Part shown: positions 45,467-52,751 of the stretch, piece by piece
Numbering within the stretch: the stretch's first letter is position 1
Layout of the letters: every line of letters starts with the position of its first letter
Origin: Oscillospiraceae bacterium CM
GTDB taxonomy: Bacteria > Bacillota > Clostridia > Oscillospirales > Oscillospiraceae
Assembly (NCBI GenBank): GCA_022870705.1
Contig: CP072107.1
Coordinates: forward strand, 1,920,501 to 1,984,500
Direction: 5' to 3'
Length of the DNA stretch: 64,000 bases
Notes under the pieces: model-generated
The model's database searches: none
Told to the model about the DNA's origin: nothing
What the model saw: only the letters and a program-made list of their open reading frames with translations
Made by a program: the position numbers and the translations under genes

Positions 45467-46500
45467 ATTTGAATATTCTGTGGTTTTTACTGATTGCCGT
45501 TTTATACTGCGGTTACTTCTTTCTCGACGGTATGGACCTCGGCGTCGGTATGCTTTTTCCTGTCCTCGGCAAAAAAGATAAAGACAAAGCCCTCATGCTG
45601 CGTGCCATCGGGCCGACCTGGGGTGCGAGCGAGGTTTGGCTTTTAACGGCCGGCGGCGCCACGTTTGCTGCCTTCCCCGGCTGGTATGCCTCAATGTTCA
45701 GCGGCTTCTATCCGGCGCTCTTCCTCCTCCTGCTCGGTCTTATTGCCCGCGGTATCGGCGTGGAGTACTGGGGGAAGGCAGCAACGGCAGCTGGTAAAAA
45801 GCTGGCGTCCGTCTGCATTACCGTTGGCAGTCTGCTGCCGCCGCTACTTCTGGCGTGCGCTCTTGCCAACATCGTTCAGGGCATCCCGATTGATGCCTCA
45901 CAGAACTACACTGGCACACTTTTCACGCTTTTCACCCCCTTCACGCTTGCCGCCGCCCTCGGCTCTGTCGCGTTTTTCCTTTATCACGGGGCCGTTTTCA
46001 CGGACCTGAAAGCTAAAGGCGACATCACCGGGACGATGCCCGTCATCAAAGCAACCGGTCTTGCCGCTATCGTTCTGGCCGCTGCCGCCGCCGTCTTCGC
46101 GCTGCTCCAGACAGACGTTTTCACAAAACCCGTCGCAGCGGTTGCGGCTGTTGCCGGTATTGTTCTCCTCATTGTCTCCTATCTTGTCACAATCAAAAAA
46201 CCGACAAGGCTGTCCATGATTTTGAACGCGCTTGTCATCGCCTGCGGCATCGGCACCGTTTTCGGCGGTCTATTCCCGAACGTGATGATCTCCAGTACAG
46301 ACCCTGCCAACAGCCTCACAATTTACAACACAGCCTCAACGCCGTATACCCTTACAATCATGCTGACCGTCACGATCTCAGTCCTGCCGATTGTGCTTCT
46401 ATACACGATCTGGTCACATTGGTCTTTCAGAAAACTGCGTGACGATAAATCTTCAGAAAACCAGGGTGACAACGGTGAAAGAGAAGAGGCTGTTTACTGA
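45463..46500 (+). CDS. cydB: cytochrome bd oxidase subunit II
   Basis: Starts at 45463 with an ATGA overlap to the cydA stop. The 345-residue membrane protein has YCGYFFLDGMDLGVGML and AIGPTWGASEVWLLTAGGA, the hallmark of CydB (normally GPVWDGNEVW, so slightly divergent here). Eight to nine membrane helices. It pairs with CydA in the plasma membrane. Confidence 0.95.
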   Translation: MNLNILWFLLIAVLYCGYFFLDGMDLGVGMLFPVLGKKDKDKALMLRAIGPTWGASEVWLLTAGGATFAAFPGWYASMFSGFYPALFLLLLGLIARGIGVEYWGKAATAAGKKLASVCITVGSLLPPLLLACALANIVQGIPIDASQNYTGTLFTLFTPFTLAAALGSVAFFLYHGAVFTDLKAKGDITGTMPVIKATGLAAIVLAAAAAVFALLQTDVFTKPVAAVAAVAGIVLLIVSYLVTIKKPTRLSMILNALVIACGIGTVFGGLFPNVMISSTDPANSLTIYNTASTPYTLTIMLTVTISVLPIVLLYTIWSHWSFRKLRDDKSSENQGDNGEREEAVY

Positions 46501-48181
46501 GATCAAAGGCAATAGAAGCTATCAGGTGCATCTCGTTTTAAACGGTCTGACGTCGTTTTTACTGTCACTGACCGTTGCCCTGCTGGCCTCTTACATCATC
46601 AGCGCCGTTTTCCTGCGCGGGCTCGGGCTGAAAAGCATGGTTCCCATGCTTTTCGCCCTGCTTGTGGGGGTTCTTGCCCGCGCGGGGCTGACCTACTATT
46701 TTTCGCTCTATTTCAGAAACGCTGCGGCCGGCATCAAGCGCCAGGTGCTTGCGCGCAATGCTGAAGCCCTACTGGAAACAGGCCCTATATTGACAAAGAG
46801 CAAAGACTCCGGCGGCGTCTCCGCCATATCCGGGGAGGCCGCCGAGCTGCTGGAACCATACTATTACGAGTATCTTCCGGCGCTCTCTTCGCTCGCCGTC
46901 ACTTTGCCGCTAATTCTGGTGGCTGTTTTATCCGTTGACTTTGTGTCATTTCTGATCATGCTCGTAACGGGGCCCGTTTTGCCGTTTTTTCTCTATCTGA
47001 TTGGAACGGAATCCGAGAAGGCTTCGCGTGCCCGGCTCAAAAGCCTTACCCGCTTGGGCGGCGGCCTCAATGATCTGCTGTCTGGTCTGAAAACCTTAAA
47101 GCTCTTTGGCCGGATCGATAGCGCCCGGGCAAAAGTCGCCTCAATCAGTGAAGACTTCCGTCGCCTGACGATGCAGGTGCTTCGTATTTCCTTTCTTTCC
47201 GCCTTTGTTTTGGAGCTTGCCGCCACGATCAGCACGGCGATCATCGCCGTCACGCTGGGCGCTCGTTTGATTGACGGCCGCATTGATTTCTTTCCCTGCT
47301 TTTTTATTCTCCTGATGACGCCGGACTATTTTATGGCAATCCGCCGTTTCGGCGCTAAATTTCATGTCGCGCAAAACGCGAAAACAGCGGCGGAGCTTCT
47401 CCTTGAGCCCAAGCCCCCGTCGTCAGTTGGTCGAAAACCGGGTCTTCCCTTTCCAGCCGACTGCGACGTTTCATTTCGGGGTGTTACGTGCTCTTACAAC
47501 CGGGGAGAGGCCGCGCTTGCGTGTGTCAATCTAGATTTCCGGTGCGGTGAAATAACCGCTCTTGTCGGGCCCAGCGGCTCCGGCAAATCATCGATTGCCA
47601 AGTCACTTCTCAAACTGATTACTCCCGAGGACGGCGCCGTCTTCGTTGGCGGTGTCAATCTCGCCGAGATTGACACTGATTCCCTGCGCCGCTCGGTTTC
47701 CTATATCCCGCAGCGGCCTTATATCTTTAAGGGCACCCTGCGGGAAAACATCACCCTTTCAACCCCAAAAGCTACGGACAACACCGTCGAGGCAGCCGTT
47801 CGAGACGCGCTTTTAGGAGATCTTGTCGCCGCCCTGCCCGGCGGGCTCGATACGCCTGTTGCCGACATGGCGATCAATTTCAGCGCCGGAGAGCGCCAGC
47901 GTATCGCCATCGCCAGAGCGCTTTTGAAGGATGCGCCCATTGTCGTGATCGACGAGGCCGTCTCCGCGCAGGATCGCGAAAATGAACGGTTACTGACTAA
48001 ATCGTTTGAGCGCCTGTCTGTGAATAAAACTGTTCTGATTATTGCCCACCGCCTTGAAACAGTCCAAAGCGCCGATAAAATTTACGTGTTGAACGACGGC
48101 AGTGTCGCGGAGGAAGGCTGCCACAACGATTTGCTGGCACTCGGCGGCCGCTACAGCGCGCTTGTGCGTTCGTGGGGGTGA
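46475..48181 (+). CDS. cydD: ABC transporter, permease-ATPase fusion (CydD)
   Basis: GTG start at 46475 with AGGGTGA upstream, overlapping the end of cydB by 26 bases. The 568-residue protein has six N-terminal membrane helices and a C-terminal ATPase with ALVGPSGSGKSSIAKS (Walker A), NFSAGERQRIAIARAL (signature) and IVVIDEAVS (Walker B). CydDC exports thiols (Cys/glutathione) or handles haem, and is needed for bd oxidase assembly. It works as a heterodimer with the next gene product. Confidence 0.92.
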   Translation: MKEKRLFTEIKGNRSYQVHLVLNGLTSFLLSLTVALLASYIISAVFLRGLGLKSMVPMLFALLVGVLARAGLTYYFSLYFRNAAAGIKRQVLARNAEALLETGPILTKSKDSGGVSAISGEAAELLEPYYYEYLPALSSLAVTLPLILVAVLSVDFVSFLIMLVTGPVLPFFLYLIGTESEKASRARLKSLTRLGGGLNDLLSGLKTLKLFGRIDSARAKVASISEDFRRLTMQVLRISFLSAFVLELAATISTAIIAVTLGARLIDGRIDFFPCFFILLMTPDYFMAIRRFGAKFHVAQNAKTAAELLLEPKPPSSVGRKPGLPFPADCDVSFRGVTCSYNRGEAALACVNLDFRCGEITALVGPSGSGKSSIAKSLLKLITPEDGAVFVGGVNLAEIDTDSLRRSVSYIPQRPYIFKGTLRENITLSTPKATDNTVEAAVRDALLGDLVAALPGGLDTPVADMAINFSAGERQRIAIARALLKDAPIVVIDEAVSAQDRENERLLTKSFERLSVNKTVLIIAHRLETVQSADKIYVLNDGSVAEEGCHNDLLALGGRYSALVRSWG

Positions 48182-48185
48182 GCAG

Positions 48186-49814
48186 ATGACCGGTTTCAAA
48201 AATTATCTGATTGTCATTTTCAAAGCAAGGCCTTTGTCCGTCTTATTTTCTTGCTTACTCGGCGTTGCCGCGAGCCTTTTTGCCGCGGGTCTTTACGGTG
48301 TTGCTTGCTTTCTTATATCCTTATCAGCCCTGCATCCGCTATATGATGTGATACTGGTACCGGCTGTCCTTGTCCGTTTTTTCGGTCTCGGCCGCGCCGT
48401 CCTCTCTTATCTTGAGCGCTATGTATCGCATAATGAAACATTTAGAATTCTCTCTGACATCAGAGTGCTTGTTTATGACAGCTTGGCGCCGCTTGTCCCG
48501 TACAGCAAGGCAAGCCGGGATCGCGGTTATAATCTCTCGGTCGCTGTGTCCGACGTCGAGATGCTGCAGGACGGGCTGCTGCGCATTGTCTATCCGATTG
48601 CCGTCGCGGTCTTTGCCGCTCTTATGGGGACGATGGGGGCTTATTTCCTCTCGCCGCTTCTTGCCGTTGTCTTTTTCTTTTTGACACTGCCACTGTCGTT
48701 TGTCGTGTTCGGCTTGACGGCACTTTTATCGCAAAAGCGTCAAAAGCGCTATGATGAACTCCGAAGCTGCCTTTACGGCGACCTGATGGACCTCTCGGCC
48801 GGTTTGACTGATATTAAGACAAATTCCTGTGAAGGCGCCCGTCAAGAACATTTATCCCGCCGTTTGTCCGACAGCGCCGCCGCGCAAAGCGCCGTCAGCC
48901 GCGTGTCCGCTTTAAGTGACGCTGCTGCCAGTTTCTTTTCCGGCTTGTCTTTCGTTATCTTGCTGGCCGTCTCCGCTGCGCTTTGCGCAGCGCAGCGCCT
49001 GGACGGGACGTTGCTGGCTGCCGCCGTTGTCGGTCTGAGCTATTTAACGGAGCCCGTTTCGGCTCTTGCTGCTGTGGGGGCGCGGTTCGAGCGCGTAAAA
49101 ACTGCTGCCAACCGCATTTTTACCGGAAAACCACCCCATCAGTTCGCTCAATCATCACCTGATGGCTTTGACCCGGCTGCCTGCAAAAAACTGTCTGTCG
49201 ATCATCTCACCTTTTCTTACCCTGGCCGCGCGCTTTTTAAAGATATCAGCTTTTCACTTGAACCGGGAAAGCTGACGGTGCTAACGGGGAAAAGCGGCCG
49301 CGGGAAATCAACGATTGCCGATCTGCTCTGCGGCTTTCTAACCCCGGAAGCGGGCGAGATAATGGTTGACGGCGTCTCGATTTTCTCCTTACCGGAGCAC
49401 GCGCGCCTCCGCCTTTTCTCCGTGGCGGAGCAATCGCCCCATTTTTTCAATGACACCCTTCGGGCTAATCTTCTCGCCGACGCATCCGAGTCGGACGAAG
49501 CACTGCATAATGTTTTGGATGCAGTCGGCCTTACACCCTTTCTCAAAGCTCTTCCGGACGGTCTTGACACGATGATTTTTGAAAGCGGCGAGAATCTCTC
49601 CGGCGGCGAGCTTCAGCGGCTATCCATCGCCCGTGCCCTTTTAAAAAAAGCGCCCTTTTATATATTCGACGAACCGACAAGCAGCCTTGATCAGCTCAAT
49701 GAAAAACGCATGATCGACTGCATTTTATCACTCTCAAAAACAAAGGGCGTCTTGTTAATCACACACAGACTTCCCTCAGAACTTCAAGGGTACGACCGGA
49801 TACACTTGGTATAA
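48186..49814 (+). CDS. cydC: ABC transporter, permease-ATPase fusion (CydC)
   Basis: Starts at 48186, five bases after the cydD stop. The 542-residue protein has six membrane helices and an ATPase with TVLTGKSGRGKSTIADLL, NLSGGELQRLSIARAL and FYIFDEPTSSLD. Partner of CydD in bd oxidase maturation. It is followed by AAGGAGG and the start of a truncated flavoprotein gene, which shows that the operon once had a further gene. Confidence 0.92.
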   Translation: MTGFKNYLIVIFKARPLSVLFSCLLGVAASLFAAGLYGVACFLISLSALHPLYDVILVPAVLVRFFGLGRAVLSYLERYVSHNETFRILSDIRVLVYDSLAPLVPYSKASRDRGYNLSVAVSDVEMLQDGLLRIVYPIAVAVFAALMGTMGAYFLSPLLAVVFFFLTLPLSFVVFGLTALLSQKRQKRYDELRSCLYGDLMDLSAGLTDIKTNSCEGARQEHLSRRLSDSAAAQSAVSRVSALSDAAASFFSGLSFVILLAVSAALCAAQRLDGTLLAAAVVGLSYLTEPVSALAAVGARFERVKTAANRIFTGKPPHQFAQSSPDGFDPAACKKLSVDHLTFSYPGRALFKDISFSLEPGKLTVLTGKSGRGKSTIADLLCGFLTPEAGEIMVDGVSIFSLPEHARLRLFSVAEQSPHFFNDTLRANLLADASESDEALHNVLDAVGLTPFLKALPDGLDTMIFESGENLSGGELQRLSIARALLKKAPFYIFDEPTSSLDQLNEKRMIDCILSLSKTKGVLLITHRLPSELQGYDRIHLV

Positions 49815-49824
49815 GGAGGAAATA

Positions 49825-49890
49825 ATGAAGGTTGTCGTTATCGGTGGCGGCTTTGCCGGCAAACGGCAGCCATATATCCCTTTTTCATAA
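49825..49890 (+). pseudogene. truncated NAD(P)/FAD oxidoreductase gene, first codons only
   Basis: After AAGGAGG overlapping the cydC stop, a reading frame starts MKVVVIGGGFAGK and ends 21 codons in. The GGGFAG glycine motif is the FAD/NAD-binding N-terminus of type II NADH dehydrogenase or a related flavoprotein. The rest is missing; sequence after about 49860 has no link to the family and leads at once to a tRNA gene. A deletion most likely removed the gene body. Confidence 0.7.
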
Positions 49891-49933
49891 TCTAGATTTA
49901 CGCAATAATTTTCGGCTTTGCCGAATGAGAAAA

Positions 49934-49970
49934 AGCACAAGGCAGTCTATTATTCTGACTGCCTTGTGCT
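49934..49970 (-). terminator. intrinsic terminator of the tRNA-Ala gene
   Basis: AGCACAAGGCAGTC and its perfect complement form a 14-bp stem; on the minus strand TTTTTC follows. It lies just after the 3' end of the tRNA. Confidence 0.88.
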
Positions 49971-49976
49971 ATTCAG

Positions 49977-50049
49977 TGGAGACGAAGAGGATCGAACTCT
50001 CGACCTTACGGATGCGAACCGTACGCTCTCCCAGCTGAGCTACGCCCCC
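49977..50049 (-). tRNA. tRNA-Ala (anticodon CGC)
   Basis: A 73-base cloverleaf on the minus strand. The 5' acceptor GGGGGCG pairs with CGTCTCC, including the G3-U70 pair that marks alanine tRNAs. The D-arm is GCTC/GAGC, the anticodon stem TACGG/CCGTA with loop TTCGCAT (anticodon CGC, reading GCG), and the T-arm has TTCGATC. CCA is not encoded, so it must be added by CCA transferase. Confidence 0.95.
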
Positions 50050-50074
50050 ACATGTTTTTTTCAGAGCGGTGTTT

Positions 50075-50103
50075 ATTATAGCAGAATTTATTTATACTGT
50101 AAA
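50075..50103 (-). promoter_or_regulatory. sigma-A promoter of the tRNA-Ala gene
   Basis: Minus-strand TTTACA (50098-50103) and TATAAT (50075-50080) with a 17-base spacer, about 25 bases before the mature tRNA 5' end. Confidence 0.75.
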
Positions 50104-50149
50104 GACTTAATGTTATAATAAAAGACATGCTAACTGGGAGGGCGCTGCC

Positions 50150-50830
50150 GTGGATATTAACCTGCACTACATTGAAAAAGGCACTGGCTTTCCCCTTGTC
50201 CTGCTACACGGCAACGGAGAGAGCGCACAGTATTTCGACCGGCAAATCGATGCCTTCGCCCGCCACTATCGCGTCATTGCCGTTGACTCGCGCGGCCACG
50301 GTCAGTCGCCACGCGGTGCGGGGCACTTCAAACTTTCACGGTTTGCCGAGGATTTAAAGCTCTTTCTTGATGGGCTGGGTATCCAGCAAACACATCTGCT
50401 CGGCTTTAGCGACGGTGGCAACATCGCTCTGTTATTCGCGCTTCGTTACCCCGCCTTCGTTGCGCGCCTTGTTTTAAACGGGGCAAATCTGTCACCGTTC
50501 GGTCTCAAGCCCTTTGTTTTGCTCCCCATCGCCCTGTCTTGGTGCCTGGCGTCGCTTTTATCGCCCGTCAGCAAGAAATCCGTCATTAAGCGCGACTTCA
50601 TGGCACTGATGTTGTTTGAGCCAAATATTTGCCCCACAGCGCTTCAAAAGCTTCAGATGCCGGTCCTCGTCATCGTCGGAAGCCGCGACATGATCCGCCA
50701 GCGACACACCGCGACAATGTGCCGACATTTGCCGCGTGGCGTTCTCACCATTGTCGACGGCTCTCATTTTATTGCCCAAGAAAATAGCGCCGCATTTAAT
50801 GACGCTGTTTTAACGTTTCTGTCCGGTTGA
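50150..50830 (+). CDS. alpha/beta-fold hydrolase
   Basis: GTG start at 50150 with GGGAGGG upstream. The 226-residue protein has the oxyanion motif LLHGNGES, DSRGHGQS, the nucleophile elbow LLGFSDGGN (Ser), an Asp in IVGSRDMIR and the catalytic His in DGSHFIAQE. The triad is complete. The family covers esterases, C-C hydrolases and lipases, so the substrate is open. It is a single gene between tRNA-Ala and a long AT-rich spacer. Confidence 0.88.
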   Translation: MDINLHYIEKGTGFPLVLLHGNGESAQYFDRQIDAFARHYRVIAVDSRGHGQSPRGAGHFKLSRFAEDLKLFLDGLGIQQTHLLGFSDGGNIALLFALRYPAFVARLVLNGANLSPFGLKPFVLLPIALSWCLASLLSPVSKKSVIKRDFMALMLFEPNICPTALQKLQMPVLVIVGSRDMIRQRHTATMCRHLPRGVLTIVDGSHFIAQENSAAFNDAVLTFLSG

Positions 50831-51271
50831 TATTACGTTTTGTATAAACGCGATTCGACAAAAATTACAGACCGACAGGATATGAGAATTTTTCTGCTTG
50901 GTGAAATTTTATTTCATGACTTCGACTAGTTCGGCTTGTTAACTTTTTGTAAAATCGACGGTTTTCTTAAATGTCTACTGACAAATACAACGCCGATAGA
51001 GTTTACGTAAATTCATTCGTTACAGCTTTCTACAGAGAGTTATTCACACTGTCCACCGGTTTATCCACCGCTACATTTCCTTTGTATCATAGCGTTCAAA
51101 CGCTTTTTTACTAATAATTAACAATCGATTTTCGCGCATTGCGCATCGTTTGCCGCCTTTTCATTTCTATTTACATAATAACCGGTTTGAGACGGTTGCC
51201 ACAAAAATATTTTACAAAAATATTCCCTAAACTTTTTGATAAATCTCCCGATAAAGATAGTTTAGTGTGAT
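50831..51271. other. AT-rich spacer with DnaA-box-like sites
   Basis: A 440-base region without a convincing ORF. It has TTATTCACA (51040-51048, a perfect DnaA-box consensus) and TTATCCACC (51061-51069, one mismatch), in the same orientation and 21 bases apart. A 13-base tandem repeat (ACAAAAATATT at 51201-51211 and 51214-51224) and a GCGCA/TGCGC palindrome near 51136 also lie here. It could be a DnaA-binding locus; neither dnaA nor dnaN is in the window. Confidence 0.4.
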
Positions 51272-52288
51272 TTATAGCACTTCCGCGTCAATATCCATCG
51301 TCGCGCAAGCGTTGAGATCCATCCCAGCGCGCCGCCCGCTCAAAAATTCATAATACGCCTGCGCACCGATCATCGCGCCGTTGTCACCGCACAAGGACAG
51401 CGGCGGGATAAAAAGCGAAATCCCCGCTTCGGCTGCCGCAGAGATAAAATCAGCCCGAATGCGGGAATTGGCAGCAACGCCGCCCGCGACGGCGATTTTT
51501 TTATGCCCAAGCGCCCGGGCTGCCGCCATCGTCCGTGGCACGAGCGTCTCGCTGACAGCGCGGGCAAACGACGCCGCGAGAGACGCTTTGTCAAGTGTCT
51601 CGTTTTTTTGCTCGGCGTTGTGGACGATATTGACGACGGCTGTTTTGAGTCCGGAAAAAGACATATCATACGGCGCGCCCTCAATTTTGGCGCGCGGGAG
51701 CGTGAAGGCCGTGTCGTCTCCCGTCTGCGCCAGCAGGTCCATTGGGCGGCCGCCGGGGTACGGCAGGCCGAGCACACGCGCTGCCTTATCAAAGCATTCG
51801 CCCGCCGCGTCGTCCCGTGAGGCACCGACAAGGCCGATATCTGTATAGTCGCGTACGTCGGCAATAAGGCTGTTCCCGCCGGAGACAATGAGGGCGAGAA
51901 ACGGCGGCTCAAGCTCTGGAAAAGCAATATAATTGGCGGCAATGTGGCCCTTGATGTGATGGACAGGAATGAGCGGGACGTTGAGCGCCAGCGCCAGCCC
52001 TTTGGCAAAATTGACACCGACGAGCAAGGCGCCAACGAGACCCGGCGCGTATGTGACAGCGACGGCGTCAATTTCCTTTTTCGTGATTCCAGCCTTTTTC
52101 AGCGCCTGCTCGGCGAGGCGGCCGATAACGGCGACGTGGTTGCGCGAGGCGATCTCCGGGACGACGCCGCCATAGAGCGCATGCATGTCCGCCTGTGAGA
52201 AAATCTCGTCGGACAGCACCGAGCGCCCGTCCTTCGTAATGGCGACGGCCGTCTCGTCGCAGGACGTTTCAACTGATAAAATAATCAT
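51272..52288 (-). CDS. tsaD: tRNA N6-adenosine threonylcarbamoyltransferase
   Basis: Makes t6A37 in ANN-decoding tRNAs. The start at 52288 (MIILSVETSCDETAVAI) is chosen over a longer frame that overlaps rimI. 338 residues with the ASKHA fold: IILSVETSCDET, the metal-binding HHIKGHIAANYI, LIVSGGNSLI, and AVAGGVAANSRIR. It follows rimI by four bases. The partner tsaB usually found in this group is not in the window. Confidence 0.95.
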   Translation of the reverse strand: MIILSVETSCDETAVAITKDGRSVLSDEIFSQADMHALYGGVVPEIASRNHVAVIGRLAEQALKKAGITKKEIDAVAVTYAPGLVGALLVGVNFAKGLALALNVPLIPVHHIKGHIAANYIAFPELEPPFLALIVSGGNSLIADVRDYTDIGLVGASRDDAAGECFDKAARVLGLPYPGGRPMDLLAQTGDDTAFTLPRAKIEGAPYDMSFSGLKTAVVNIVHNAEQKNETLDKASLAASFARAVSETLVPRTMAAARALGHKKIAVAGGVAANSRIRADFISAAAEAGISLFIPPLSLCGDNGAMIGAQAYYEFLSGRRAGMDLNACATMDIDAEVL

Positions 52289-52292
52289 TTCT

Positions 52293-52751
52293 TCACACGC
52301 TTTCTTTGTCGCCATCAAAATGATACGACAGGACGATGGCATCCTCCACGGGATTACTGTAATAATTTTTACGCCGCCCCGCGTGGACAAAACCGTGCTT
52401 TTTATAAAGCATGAGCGCGGGGGCATTCGATTTTCGCACCTCTAAGTATAAGGCGGCGGCAGCGCGCGCGCGGCAAGCCGCCAGAGCGGCTGTCATGAGG
52501 GCATCTCCAATCCCCTTTTTCCGCCGGGATTCCCGGACGGCAATCTGATAAAGCTCCGCCTCGTCGGCGGCAAAGCGGACGATGAAAAAACCAGAGACCT
52601 GCCCGCCCTCCACCGCCAGCTTAAAAACCGTATCCATGCGCCCTACTTCACCAAGCAGCGTCCCCTCCGACCAAGGCGGCGTGATGGACGCGCGCTCAAT
52701 TTCCATAACGGCTGGGATATCACGCTCCTGCGCCTCCACAATCGTCATCAT
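52293..52751 (-). CDS. rimI: ribosomal protein alanine N-acetyltransferase
   Basis: GNAT-fold enzyme of 152 residues. The acetyl-CoA site is IAVRESRRKKGIGDALM, with LYLEVRKSNAPALMLYKKHGF, as in RimI, which acetylates the N-terminus of ribosomal protein S18. Its ATG overlaps the polA stop and it sits directly before tsaD, the usual rimI-tsaD pair. Confidence 0.9.
   Translation of the reverse strand: MMTIVEAQERDIPAVMEIERASITPPWSEGTLLGEVGRMDTVFKLAVEGGQVSGFFIVRFAADEAELYQIAVRESRRKKGIGDALMTAALAACRARAAAALYLEVRKSNAPALMLYKKHGFVHAGRRKNYYSNPVEDAIVLSYHFDGDKESV

Noticed and set aside
50831-51271. Chromosomal origin of replication
   Set aside because: Only two DnaA-box-like sites are seen, and dnaA, dnaN, recF and gyrB are absent; kept only as a DnaA-binding candidate.
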